Of a stretch of 64,000 nucleotides of DNA, positions 38,570 to 50,911 are shown piece after piece. Origin of the DNA: Nymphaea colorata (Eukaryota > Streptophyta > Magnoliopsida > Nymphaeales > Nymphaeaceae); NCBI RefSeq assembly GCF_008831285.2, contig NC_045147.1:20278581-20342580 (forward strand), read 5' to 3'. Numbering within the stretch: the stretch's first letter is position 1; every line of letters begins with the position of its first letter. The notes under the pieces are model-generated. The model saw only the letters and a list, made by a program, of their open reading frames with translations, was not told the origin of the DNA and did not search any database. The position numbers and the translations under genes were made by a program.

Positions 38570-38890
38570 CGGGTTGGATCTAGCTTTTACCCGATAGATC
38601 TAATTAGATTCTGTATCATCAGATATGAATTCGAATCCGAATCTTCATAACCGACTATCATAGGTTCTTCCAGTGGATGCAACCAGGTACAATTTTTGTC
38701 GAGCCCTCATCAAATTTCTTACTCGGATTTGGATACAATTATGAAACTGCTTACCAGAGTTGAATCTGTTCAGTATATGAACTTCTCTACCAAATCTGGC
38801 TATAAGTCTCAAATCAAATTGGTTATCTCATATATCTAACCCATTTACATCCAAATTGTGTTTCATTGAACTCATTTCAAGTCTCCCCGC
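38570..38890. repeat. AT-rich interspersed repeat with gattyggat words
   Basis: Contains gaattcgaatccgaatc, cggatttggat, gaatctgttcag and tctcaaatcaaattgg. It uses the same vocabulary as 23630-24170 and 24980-25140. Confidence 0.35.
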
Positions 38891-40931
38891 TTACATCCCT
38901 GCACCAGAATCAAAGGAGTTTGGTTAAATTTAAACCTTAAAGTCTCATCCTTCTCTTTTTTTTAAAAAAAAAAGTTGGTATTAGCTAGGAAGAAGTTATA
39001 AATTAATCGTATATTTTATTATATGGCACTCTCTTCCACATCGACAAAAGAGTTTGAGCAAAGGACCAAGATTCTGTGTGATTATTGCGGCAAGAAAGAG
39101 CTCGATCGTGGAAATCTCTTTTCCGGTTTACTAAACATAGGTTACCCCTCTGTCCTTTCAAATATCATGGTATGACCAGCTAGACGTCCTTCACAGAACT
39201 GAAAGCTTGTCGATTTTGATCCCCTTGCTAAGCCCTTCAAATTCAGGCGCGACCATGTGATTCCTTTTCTGAAGTTCATATCCCTATGGTTCTTCTTCAC
39301 AGGAACAAAAAGGTTCTGCGCATGCGTCTGTGTCTGCTAATGTCAGTTGTCTTGTTCATTTGTGAGCATATAACTTTTAAGTGGTATTTATTATAGGGTT
39401 TGAGGCTCTTCAAGTCTAGTTCTTGATGCGATGGTTAAATATATGTTAGACTCATGATTATACAGGTACAGAAACCATTGAAGGTTTTGCCTCGTCAAGT
39501 GTTATTATTACTAGTTCTTCGACATTTTCGTCATGATCATGGTTTTCGGAAGCATAGAAGCTCCATTGGAAGTGCTAGAGCACACGGTTTCAAGTTTCAA
39601 AAACCATGCAAGTACATTCTTCGTGTTAGGGGAGAATCTTTTTTCAAAAAAAGTAAAACCGACAGGAAGTGCAGCGGAGATTTTTCGCCTATCGTTTCTT
39701 AATTGTATCTTAAGTTCCATAAAACTTGATTACCTGCTCCATTCAGAGCTGAGTTTTTTATTACGTCGCGTCGATCTTACCCTCTCTACAAGGAGAAGCT
39801 TCAATGGCTCAACGCTTCAAATATTCCTAGAGACCCTTCTTTGAGGCCTTTTTTCTTTTTTCTAAGAATTTCCACCTCAAAGTCTCAAACTAAAGAGAAA
39901 TTGAGAGCCCCGATGAATATTCAAGCATCTGGGCAGTACCAAAAAAGCCAGAAAAACACTGAAGCACACTTCTCGGAAGGAGAGAAGAGAGCAGGAGATG
40001 GATGCGGCCGATGCTCCCGTGAATCCACAGACGCATCCTCATCCTCATCTTCACCATCTTCTTTGAATCCCTACTTAAAAAATTAAACGTTTGGCGCCTT
40101 CACCCCCACGCGGACCAAAGAAACCAAAAGAACCACAGCAAGAAAAAGGCGACAACACACAAAAAAGGAAGCAGAAGGTCTAGGTTAATTTCCGAGCACA
40201 ACTCCCAAAAACTGAAGCGTATTAGCAGCACAGATGAAAAAGGAAAAGCATCATCATCTTTGCAGAACGTAACAGTGTTTCGTTTTCCACAAACGCTGTA
40301 AATTTCGTTACCTTCTTTCACCTTTCCTTTTATTAAGCTTGATTACTCAAATCTTCTTTGATATAGAAACAGCAAGGACTTGTATTCATAGTTTTATTCA
40401 TCCACAGGATTCGTATACAACATACATTAAGCCTAAATGTTCCATTACTTGTTTTTACTGCTTACGTCAACAAAATTACGGGCGTCAGTAGTAAATCTGA
40501 ATTCTTGTTTCAGCAGATTTACAATATTAAAAACCACAACCTCAGCTGCAGGGTAGTTGCCCTCGTGTGCCAAAAACCCTATCAATGTCAATGGTCGCAT
40601 TGGCTGGATTGTCAAAGGAGGCAGAGAACGGAACAGAGGCTTCAGCAGGTTTTACCTCTTAAACACGATCTTCTGGTTAAATCGTGGCTAGATCCATTAA
40701 AAAACTCTGTACTAACAAAGGGCAAAAGGCCTTATGGTCCGGAACCAACAATCTCTCTCTCAAGGAAAACGTCAAAAAGCAGAAGGAAGCTAATCTTGAC
40801 ATGTTACTTTACATCACAAGAAAAAGCACAACAATAATTATGACAAGCCCACATACTGCAAATACAATAACCAATAAAACCAGGACAGTAATTATTTGTA
40901 AGTCTTCTTGGAATGTCTCCCTCCGTCATTC

Positions 40932-42611
40932 TCAGGCAGGGACTGAAGAAGACGACCGCCTCACTAGATACCTGTAAGCGGCCACCTTTTTCCTCCTAGA
41001 AAGCGAGTTATCAATGGACAGCACGAGCTTCCCGTGTTCCTTGGCAGCAAAGGAGTTATGAATGGGTCCGTCACCAGCGACCATCTTCCTGCACTTCTCC
41101 ACAGCAATCGTGTAGCTTCCCTCAGCGTTCGGCACGAATTCGGCGCCATACTCCAACTCCCAACCACCCACTACCAAGTCCCACACAATGGTCGCTCCAC
41201 CCTTTACACAGATCACAAACAAAAAAAATCCCCAAAAATTATGAATTTCATGTTCAAGGAGAACCAGAAGAAAGAACTATTAGCAGAACTTTGGAGGAAT
41301 ATACCAAAAAGAAAACATTAGGAGGAAAAAAATACGAAGAGCTTTCCAAGAAAATGAAAATGAAACCGGTAAAAACAGAGTAAGCGCTGCTAAAGCATAC
41401 TTCTATGCCTTCAATTTCCAGGTGAACCTTCTCTCCTCCCTTAATGGAGAACTCTGAAGCGGGTTTAGCAGGTCCAGCTTGCAGGTCTTCAGACCGGCTC
41501 AGTCCTCCATACTGAACAGGTACATTTTCCGGCCTAATAAACCTAAATTGCAGATCGCCAATGTCAGGTTTTAGGAGAATAAAATTACAATAATCAATGA
41601 AGCACAAAACCACAGAGAAAGAGAGAGAGAGAGAGAGGTACTTATACAGCGTCTCCGCGACATTGTTCTCTCTTGCGATGACAAACTTGCTCTTTGTACG
41701 TTGAGTCAAGAAAGGGCTAAACATAGAGTATATCATGCTAAAATACCACGGCACATTGACAAAAATCTGTGTAACAAGAAAGAGAAATCAGGAAAGAACA
41801 GACGCCCCCGTTAACGCAAATAACAGAGGAAGACAAGAAAGAGACAGGGAGAGAGGGAAGGGTTAAGCTTTACCTTCCTGGCGACCATCTCCGGATAATT
41901 GTCCTGGAATAGGGAGAGGATCTGGCTGGAGGCAACCCTGAGCTCTCTCTTGGGCATGTTTTTGAGGTCGGTGACCTGAATCATGGAGTTGACACCACCA
42001 GGCTTGAAATGCAGGAGGTTGATGCCCCTCTCTAGCACCTGGACCCTCCACCTGAGGAACCTCTTGAGTTTCTCCTCGTCCCCAAACACCTTGTCATACA
42101 TCTCCTTGTCCTTGAACACCCCATAAGCGTTGTAGCAAACAGGGTGTCCCTCCTTGTCATAAGAATGCATGTAGGCCACAACTCCTTCTAACTCCTTGAA
42201 CCCCAAGTCCTCGTCCAAAATGCCGTCTGTTTTAAACTCCTTCCTCCAATCCAAGCACTTCTCGAGCATGGCCATGGCATCCTGCACCCTGAAGTCCCTC
42301 GCCCGCAGGAACTTGAGGAGGACGACGTCCGCCCTCTCGTCCCCGCCGAGGAGAGGGACTCCCCATACGGAGACGTGGGGAGCCTTGGAGTCGACGGAGA
42401 AGCGGTCCGCTGACTTGTGGAGCCTGGACTTGAAGTCCTCCAAGGCTTTTTTCTCAGAGTCCTTGAGCGTCGAGGAGAGGTAGGAGTCCTCCTTGAAGGA
42501 GGAGGAGGAGCGGAGGGTAGCGTCCATAAGGGCTTTCAGGCCCTTCTTTGCCGGCGCCTCCTCACTTTGTGATGATGGGGAGTGAGTTGGTGCTGGGGAT
42601 TGCATGTCCAT
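40932..42611 (-). CDS. Patellin (SEC14-GOLD protein), PATL6-like, four exons
   Basis: Binds phosphoinositides and works in membrane traffic at the cell plate and plasma membrane in known patellins. Exons on the minus strand: 42611-41874, 41766-41642, 41542-41401 and 41201-40932, 424 residues, all joins in frame with GT-AG ends. The start is ATG 42611; an upstream in-frame TTG is not used. Residues 1-75 are a short Ser/Lys-rich leader. A CRAL-TRIO N region follows (LLKFLRARDFRVQDAMAMLE), then the SEC14 lipid-binding domain (about 125-300, with GVNSMIQVTDLKNMPKREL and IFVNVPWYFSMIYSMFSPFL), then a GOLD domain (about 305-415, with ATIVWDLVVGGWELEYGAEF). The short N-terminus fits PATL6-like members better than PATL1-5, which have long acidic leaders. 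Confidence 0.92.
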
Positions 42612-42691
42612 CGATACCAACTTCCTTCACTAGTAAAAGAAACCCCTTCTGCACTTTCCTTTCCGCGTGTGTGGGGAGAGAGAGTGTTGCA

Positions 42692-42830
42692 GAGAATGTG
42701 AAATGATTATGCAGGCGTGGATGGTCGGAATAAGCTACCGTCTTTTGGGGATGAGAAAGAGGGAGAGGAAGAGAGAAAGAGGGAGAGGAAGAATGTGAAA
42801 TGATTATGCAGTGCAGGCATGGAAGGCCTG
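42692..42830. repeat. Short direct repeats in the patellin leader
   Basis: gtgaaatgattatgcag occurs at about 42698 and again at about 42796. Between the copies, the block gagaaagagggagaggaaga is present twice in tandem (about 42757-42795). The leader has grown by local duplication. Confidence 0.75.
42707..42820 (-). other. Upstream ORF in the patellin leader
   Basis: A 37-codon ORF on the minus strand, starting MPALHNHFTFFLSLFLSSSP and ending in TAA 96 bases upstream of the patellin ATG. A weak TATA-like word (aataaattta) at about 42910-42919 would place it within the leader. Its sequence is Ser/Phe/Leu rich because the leader is CT-rich, so conservation is uncertain. Confidence 0.4.
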
Positions 42831-44710
42831 GACTCTGGAAGAGGCTTTTGATGAGTGAGCAGGACAGAGAGAGAGAGAGGAGTCTGTAGAAAGAGAAAGG
42901 GTGCGTGTAAATTTATTGCCGTTAACAATATCGTGTGGGGTTTGGGAATTCAACTTCGAGGAATTACTGCTTTTGTTTATTGAATTGTTTATTTATGTTC
43001 GTGAGTGGAGAGATCGGCAGCGATCGGCGAGTCATTTGAATTCCGTGGTCGATAGTCAATGATATTTTAAATGAGAAACCGGCCACTCGATTTCATCGCC
43101 TCTCGACGCGGGATGCCCCTTCAGATTTTTGAGATTACTAGAAAAAGTTCCTGACAAAAGATGCTCTTATTCATACTCACCCACCGACGACTTGCAACGA
43201 CCAGGACACAACTTATCCAAAGATTATATGAACGCAGGTGAGTGAGTTTTCAGTATTGAACCCATTTACGTTGTACAATTTAAAGTTCTTTAAGTTCAAG
43301 TGCCTAAAATCGATTTTGATTCAGCTTCGAATTCAATGAAGCCACATGTGCACTCTCTTATTATTGTTTTATTTTTCTATTATTATTCTTTTTAATTTCT
43401 AAAGATATAAATACAATAATAATTTGTGCCATTACAGAAACTCATTCAAACAAGCCAATTCACTGAATTATCCTGCTGCTTGATTCAATTCAAGATCGTA
43501 CTTCGTTTCGTTTCTTACTTGAAGAAACTGCATTGGGTCCTAAAGACTTTGCTCATGGGAGTCGATAAAATAAATCTTGTCCTGGCTGTGTTCCTCCATG
43601 TCTGCAACTCGGAAGAAGCTTCTCGGTCACTGTCTCGATCAACGTCTAGCACAGTAACAGTAGATGGACAAAGGAACGCAGCAGAAGTGAGTAAGAGTGT
43701 TGACTGCTGAACTTAGAGTTACTTAGAAGAGAGCTCGTTTTTATGCAGGGCAATGAAATTGATTCTTGCAACACTACAAACGATAGCTACAGTCCTCCAA
43801 CCCCACTATATCTTTAGGCCATCCTGTAATCACTCCTCCATTTTAGGCTCGTGCCACCATCATTATACCATCAGATCTACAAGATCCAAGGTGCATAGAG
43901 ACTGCATCACATCAATTCGACTCGGCAGATCATGTGATGCAAAAAGTAAGGCCACAATCACCGCACGAAAATCCCTATATACCCGTGGGGAGAGCAAAAG
44001 AGTGTTGAGCAGAAGGCATGATAACCCCACCCTGCTAGTCTTTTCTGTATACAGAAACCAGTCCTGGAGGGAGAGACCCCTAGGCTTGCTGGTCCTACCT
44101 TACTGTCGCCTCCCCATTTTGATACAGTTGAACGAGTCCTAGGTCGAACACTGGTACAATAGCGTCTAGTGTTTTTTTATAGAATTGGGACACATGGGGA
44201 CAAGGTGGTTGCTCTTTCACCCTCCCAAATTTACCTTGGTGTAGAATTCATCGCCATTAGAACAGAACCGACGTTCATAAGTTGGTTAAAAAATTTTGAA
44301 TTGTCTTTCGGATAACTGATATGTTATGAATGATTACTGAAAGTTTGAAGTATCAAATGGTGCCGCATGAAATTATGGACTGGTAGCAAACGGCTATTCT
44401 GCTGTATTGGATTCATTCTCTGTTTCACCGTCCTGTCGTTTCGTAGCACTTGTTCTTGGAAGAAGACACTCTATTATTGTGAAGAAGCTGTGTGGTGCTC
44501 CCCAAATTAACATCTGTTTACGGAACTACAGACTCATTTCTTCTGTTCTTCTCAACGATGGAGTAAGATCTAACAGAGCATTACGGAACGTCAGGACTAA
44601 CTTTGTTTACTTGGATGTCCTTTACTTCATGTAAAGATTATATTATCCCTAGTAAAAGAAATCATCTCCAAGGCTTGTTTGAAGAAGCCCAACTTTCTGC
44701 AATTCGTCGG

Positions 44711-44830
44711 TGTTTGATAGGCTCAGATTTGAGAATCTTGGGATTTGAGAATCATGGAGTTAAAATCCAACCCTCCCCACTATGATTTTGAATCTGACCT
44801 GTCCTCAAGAATCTTAAATCTCAACATGGG
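44711..44830 (+). mobile_element. MITE-like element, copy 1
   Basis: Begins tgtttgataggctcagattt and continues gagaatcttgggatttgag. The reverse complement of 57585-57682 begins tatttgatagcttcggattt and continues gagatcgtaaggatttaag. The two agree at roughly four of five positions over 50 bases. The wording is that of short non-autonomous DNA elements; terminal repeats were not proved. Confidence 0.45.
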
Positions 44831-45148
44831 TTGTGTGAGAAATGATTTAAACCACTTGCATTTGAGAGTATATATATGTCCATGTTGAAGAGAGAGAGAG
44901 AGGGGCCTGAGAGGGGGGAAGGGGGCTAATAACTGTGAGTGGGTCTACTAACGTGAAGGTGATACTTTGGGAAGGACCCACAACATTTAAGAAAAGCTCA
45001 TGAAGACAAGGATATATACACCACAAATATTCCAAGCGGGAAACGTTTGTGAAAAGGACACACACCTTCCGTTATCTCAGCGACTCCTCCTTCCTTTCTA
45101 GATGCCCTCAACCGACAACCATTTCAGATCGTTTGTTACCGATAACTT

Positions 45149-45151
<3 letters not shown>

Positions 45152-45208
<57 letters not shown>
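45152..45208. repeat. (TA)n microsatellite
   Basis: Nearly 57 bases of TA repeats. Confidence 0.95.
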
Positions 45209-45211
<3 letters not shown>

Positions 45212-46119
45212 AGCACTTTGGCAGTGTGAAGGCTGACAAAAGCTCGTAAAAATGGAAAAATGAATGGAGGAGCCGTTGGCAGAGTCCGAAGGAGTTCGTG
45301 GGCCGGAAATATTTTCACTTAAACAATGAAAATGTAGGAACATGTCGACACTGATTTCTTCGCTCCCAACTTCCCCATGTAGCAAAGAAAGATTACGAAT
45401 ATTTGGACAAGCACTTCTTCCCATAATCTTAGTTTAGATTTCCGACTTGGCCGTTAGAAAACATGTTTCCTGCCTGTTCACTCGGCAAGATCACCAGTAG
45501 CTCGGATCAAAACTGGTTATATGCGTTACATTGGTGTAAAAATTTAATGATAAAAGTAACTCTTATTCACAAAAAAAAAAAAAAAAAAACTTTTGGTAAG
45601 ATAAAAATTAAAAAAAAAAAAGTAAAATGACTACAAAGGACTTGTTCTTTTTAAATTACAAAAACAACTCCCTTTTTTTACTGCGTACGTAAACGGTGCA
45701 TGCATAACAATGTACATAAGTGGGGACAATGATGTGAAGGTCCGGGCATGGGTAGGAGGTAGGCCGCTAGGTTCCGAAGGAGGCTGAGCCACATTACACG
45801 CATGGTCCCGAAGACCAACTTGCATGGGCCGAGCCATATAATACTACCAACTCGTACCGCTTGGTTCCACATCGAGGGTACAGCAGCGAATGGGGCTTCA
45901 ATGTATGCATGCACAGTGCACTTGCAAAAGGGCTGGCTTTGGCCGCGACTGGGTGTGCTCGTTAGAGAAACAATCCAAGGTCACGTAGGGCCTTTTCTTT
46001 TCCTGAATAATTTTTGCTTGTACCAAGCTCTGCTATTTCATTTTTATTTGAGAGTTACTCTTCTCAGCCTCTTTTTAACTTTTTTTTTTTAGTCAAAAAT
46101 ACATTTAGGGTAATCCGGA

Positions 46120-46240
46120 TCAGAAGTAGAACTAGAAATTTTTTGTGGCAGGCGGGGACTGAACTAACTTATAGTTTCAAAATTTTAATAAAAGGTGAAA
46201 TATATATATATATATTTAAAAAATTTTATATGGGCTAAAT
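46120..46240. repeat. Member of the dispersed GGAGCC-type repeat family
   Basis: Contains gaactagaaattttttgtggcag and a t-rich attttaataaaa / aaaaaattttata end, similar in order to 54581-54712. Strongly decayed. Confidence 0.3.
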
Positions 46241-48001
46241 TAAAATGTTTAAAGTTTACATGTATAATTTTGATTAATTCACATTTTCCCACCAAAACTG
46301 CATAAAGGGCGTGGTTAATTTATGTTACCTAACTGAGCCGGTTATGCTACCCATCAGATTTTTTTATATGAATTCTTAGATTTTATATAGAAGAAAAAGA
46401 GAAAGCAGGGGTGGAAGGAAGAGGGGGGCGGTAGGGGTGTTGGTCCATACTTAAATTTTAAAAACTTTAAAAATTTATATTTAAATCTAAAAAATTTTAG
46501 TTTAATATATATAAAAGAAATAAAAAAAATTTTGATAAAATTTTGAAATTATAGTTTGGTCATTTGGACAAAAAATTCTTGACTCTTTCTCCTTCCAAAG
46601 GATGGTAATGCATGCTGCCGTGCGGCCCGCTGCTCTCCGCGTCTTGTGCGAGTCCGAAGAGCCCGCTTGGTTGCACCCACCGACTCAGTTTGTAATTTGT
46701 ACCGAGTGTGCTTGCAGACTAGATCATATACGGCCTCATCCTACGCATTTTGTTAGTGCCAGATGAAATAAAAAATTATTTAATCGAACCTGGTTTCAAT
46801 TAGGAACCAGCCATTGATGCAGAGTTGTTGAATCTGAATGGACTCGGTACACATTGTTCTAAAAATCGCGCCTGGATCAGATTGTATCATGATCTGGCAT
46901 GGGTTCGACTTAAAGTATGCATTTTAAATTCATAACGTAAATTCTTGATCCCAACAAATTTTACCAAACAACTTGTCTTAAACCAATAAGAGAAAAACTA
47001 AACGACTTAAATTTAATATCAAAGTTATGTTTCAATGTGCAGGATAACTCATACCAACAAACATGACGCGCTTTAAAAACAAGAAGATTACGTCGATTCT
47101 GCTTTATACTGTGACATCTTGGGAAAAGATCTCCGGTGGAAAAAGAGAGACGAGACAGCACTATCATGGTACCGTCATTCTTTGCAGGCGAGAATCATCT
47201 CATCGCATCAGGGTTTTGATTTAATTGGAGCTCGCATTTTGATGACCTTTACTGTTGGGGGGGAAGAATTTTGAAAAAGGAACGACACCAACCAGGCCTT
47301 CTTCTTCCCTTGGGATGCTAAAAAAGACTGAAATCGATTGCGGTTGAAGTAAAAAAAAAGAAAAGGCAAAGGATGGTGTGCAATAATTGAATGAAGTCGA
47401 AGCGAAGTTTTTCTCATTTGAATTTCAGTGACCTTCCTTTCTGCCCTTTCTTTTACTTTGCTTCTTTACTCAGCCCGAGGACGGCAGCCCTTTCGTGCAC
47501 CTCCAAGCTCAGGTGCCGGAACCCTCGCTGGAGATACAAACACCGACTGCTTTTCTTTCTAAAGAGTATTTTATCGTGATCTTCATTATACATCTTGGAG
47601 ATGACATAAGAAAAAGGGTTTTATAGGCCGAATAGAATCTCAAACCTATGGTTTTTTCAAGTATGTAGCTAACTTACCTCCATTTTCAAGCCGCGTTTGC
47701 CTCACGCACCCCCCCCCCCCCCCCTAGTCTTTCATGTGAGATAGCAATGTCGTATATGATTGTTTGGATTTTAAAATCCGGGCAGATACGGTCAATCTTT
47801 TGATGAATTTAGCATCTGCCAGCTCGGGGACTCTGTTCTGATCATGCCCTGTTCTTGGCTTCTTCTTCATGTGAATAGTTTGCAGCCGATCAGCATTACT
47901 CCCCATCTGTGCCCGTGCTCAGTGGGGGCCAGTGGAGGTGCAAACAAGGGATGCAAATCGGCCATCTCTTTTGCATTTGCATGGGAAGTGCGCCTTGCCG
48001 T

Positions 48002-48087
48002 TCTAATCTGTATCGTTCCAATTTTATCGGATGTTTTCGATCGATCTAATCTGTATCGTTCCAATTTTATCCGATGTTTTCGAAGAG
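48002..48087 (+). repeat. 43-base tandem duplication
   Basis: Two adjacent copies of a unit beginning tctaatctgtatcgttcc and ending ggatgttttcga, at 48002 and 48045. They differ by about two bases, so the duplication is recent. Confidence 0.9.
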
Positions 48088-49390
48088 AATTGCTGTTCGA
48101 AGATGTTAAGAGTACTTAGCCCCAAGGAGTGGTGCATTGGCTCCGGCTACTTCATGGTAGGCAGTTGGCATTCGTTTGTTTGAGTCGCTCTGTGGACATG
48201 ATGTACTGGTTGACATACATCACGGGACACCAACGCAGTTCTGAACCGTCTAATACTCGTCTACTACTCGTATTAGATCAAGAGATGTTAGAATACTTGA
48301 ACTGAACAGTTCAAGTCTTTCCTTAATGAATGTTAGGAAATGGGTATGTGATTCTTATAAAATACTTTTGCATCCAACCAAATGTCGTCTTTTTATAAGG
48401 AAGATCATATTCGAATTATTGATGCCAGTCCTATAACCTCGCTTCATGCGAAGAGTTGTTTGCTAACAGAAAAAGAGAAAAATCTACATATATGTCTAGC
48501 CATGTGATGCTGGATGGGGAAAAAAAAAAGAATGAATGTTGGAACTTTTATTTATCGAATGACGTATAGAGGATGTGTTAGGTCGGCTTTGGTCGTGCTA
48601 AACTTTTTCTTTTTAGGAAGAATATGAACCGCTACATTCTGTTACTGTAGACACACAGTCTATGGCATTCCTTAGGTAATTCTCTCTTTCTCACGAAGAG
48701 AATGAACACCACACTCAACCTCTTTCACTGTTACAGCTTTAGACTTCTCCAACCGACTTAGTGTAAGCAGAGCTCATTGTAGTTCTTCAGGCTTCCATTT
48801 TGAACGACTGACCAAATTACAGTATTCTCCAATATTTTCATTTGCTATTTAACATAAGATAACCACAACGGAAGGCATTTGGTCTAGTTTTCTCAAATGG
48901 TTTCATTTGTACTTGCACATATATAAGAAATTGTAAACCCTAATGATAACCCACTTAGAGCCCGTGTTCTAAATATAGGCGTCCATTGGCTTGTATCGGC
49001 CATTAATATGCACCACATTGGCCACTTCTCAGCAATAAAGCAGGAGCCATCCTCAAGGAGGTTGGTTCAATAGAGGGATGGTCAATCTCTGTTTCGATTT
49101 TCTAAGGCGTCAACTTCCTATGCTGCAAAAGCAGAGCACCAAGAAGCAGGTTCAGGTACAGAGTCGTATCATTATGAGATATCGAAAAAAGACGTGGTAC
49201 TTTGGGGAGATAGGGGGAAGGGTGAGGCTTTTGCTATCTTGTTGAATGGTATAATGAAATACTCTTCATGTTCACCCAATAATAAACCAAGGACCAAGTT
49301 AGGCTTTCAAATATCGATTGATATAGAGATAATTGAGACTGTATTGGGTGATTCAGCCTTGCATCTGCTGATATTTGAATGCAGTAAAAA

Positions 49391-49560
49391 TAATAATAAG
49401 TAGCCATGGGTGGAGGCAGGTATGGGCACTGTGTGATAATTGTCACACACACAGACACATAAGAAATTTTTATTTTTATGTTGGTATTTCAGGATTTTTT
49501 TATTTTATTTTCATGTATACGCCCCTTGGCAATTTTTTTTTTTTTTTTGGCTCTGCTCCT
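49391..49560. repeat. Member of the dispersed repeat family
   Basis: Begins gggtggaggcagg at about 49408, holds a gtgtgataattgtcacac palindrome (about 49431-49448), and ends cttggcaattttt...ttggctctgctcc. The inward and outward ends are inverted with respect to each other, as in 54581-54712. Confidence 0.45.
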
Positions 49561-50911
49561 ATAAGTATTGCTTCCTTTTGATTCAAAAACATGACAGATA
49601 CGGACTAATCTGTATAAGGCTGTGTATATGTTTCCAATTCGAATTGAAAACCGATGTTCAGGGCACTGCTTACAGCCCATTCGGCTAGCTAGAGCTAAGT
49701 TAGAAAGAAGCCTGATAAGCATCAAAACTAGCTTTCGGAAGCTTATTTTCACAAGAAAACTGGGGGCTGTGACGTGGTTTCATCATGGTTTTAAATAGAG
49801 TCCTGGCCCATCTTTCATCAGATTCAAGCTAAAGAGCCTGCAATCATGCAGATGGAGGTCCTTTTTCCTGATGGGCGTGGGGGCACTATTTATCCTACAA
49901 AATCCTGTCAAAACCCGCCTTTTTTTAACTGTCTTCCAAAAAATCGTTTTTCCTGCTTGGAAGCAGCTCAGACCGACAATGTCACGTTTTGGCTTAAAGC
50001 CTGTAAGTTAACGGCCCCAGCCAAACTCCTCCACAAAATTAATTACTGTCTGCAGCTGATCGATTCGGAACATGATCGAACACATTTTATGAAGGGTAAA
50101 AAAGGACCCAACCAAAGGGAAAAGTATTTAATGAGTAGTGTCATTTGATCGCCATATCTACAAGCTCAAATTTACTGTCATTGGTATCATGGGGGGGCAA
50201 GGCTGATACAGTTCACTGTATGCCCATCGTCCTTTTAGCAGCGCCCATGTGCCATACGACAAGGCCTTTGCCGGCCCCGGTGACATTTCCACCATTACCA
50301 AATGACTCTGTCCTTTCGAGCAGTGAACGAGTACCTTGCTGCAGTAATTTGCTGTGTTTTCCTTTTTTTGCAGAAAGAGAGTGAATTGTTTGAAGCTGAG
50401 CAATGTTGGTTTTCCCTTCAGATGTGTATGTATTTCAACGCCTTAAACAGGCTTGTCATTCTGCAGTTCATGATTAATCACTGCCCAAAAGTTTATAACG
50501 CTCGACATTGTGGTGTTTTACATTGCTAAGTACAATATGACCTGAGGGCAAACGAGAGAGAGAGATATGAAATCTCTTTGCCGTTGCATTGAAATAAGAT
50601 TTTCAGTTACAAATTTGATGGATGGCACTTACCCATCTTTCTTTACATTCGAAAAAATAAAAAAATGAAAACTTTATATCTGCGGCAGGACACGCCATCT
50701 TTACCGCGTCCAAATTATGGGCGACGGGAAACTTGTTACAGAGTATTACAAGGTGGGGTTATCCCAGATTATCCTGCTCAACAATCCGAGATCATGTGCC
50801 CCCCTAATAGGTGGGACCTCCCCTTCTTTGCAGGATAATGTGAGATAACCCGCCGTCCGTAGAAGCATTCTGTATATTCTCATATTGACTTTGCCTGTGA
50901 GGGATACGTTA

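Larger units (their letters stand above)
31511..40931. other. Long spacer with repeats, no supported gene
   Basis: No conserved protein was recognised. A GC-rich patch at 34670-34840 looks like the promoter and leader of a minus-strand transcript: on that strand it contains a 38-codon ORF beginning MLLQMEEDLTPSNSGQ and a second frame reading GKWAESRGDRRVKVVKEK. No following exons with matching phase were found. The rest holds an LTR end (35760-35963), a (TA)n array (36062-36150), a repeat-family core (36735-36775), gattyggat-type repeats (38570-38890), and at 39994-40071 a plus-strand ORF of 25 codons rich in His and Pro. Downstream of 40086 lies the 3' flank of the patellin gene. Confidence 0.45.
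42930..50911. other. Long spacer, no supported gene
   Basis: AT-rich spacer without recognised protein. It holds a MITE-like block (44711-44830), a (TA)n array (45152-45208), a repeat-family member (46120-46240), a C-run (47709-47725), a 43-base tandem duplication (48002-48087), and another repeat-family member (49391-49560). Open frames at 43426-43710, 43753-44142 and 49846-50148 show no domain I recognise. Confidence 0.45.

Noticed and set aside
41254..41754. 166-codon minus-strand frame as an independent gene
   Set aside because: It spans two patellin exons and the introns around them; correct splicing explains the conserved parts.
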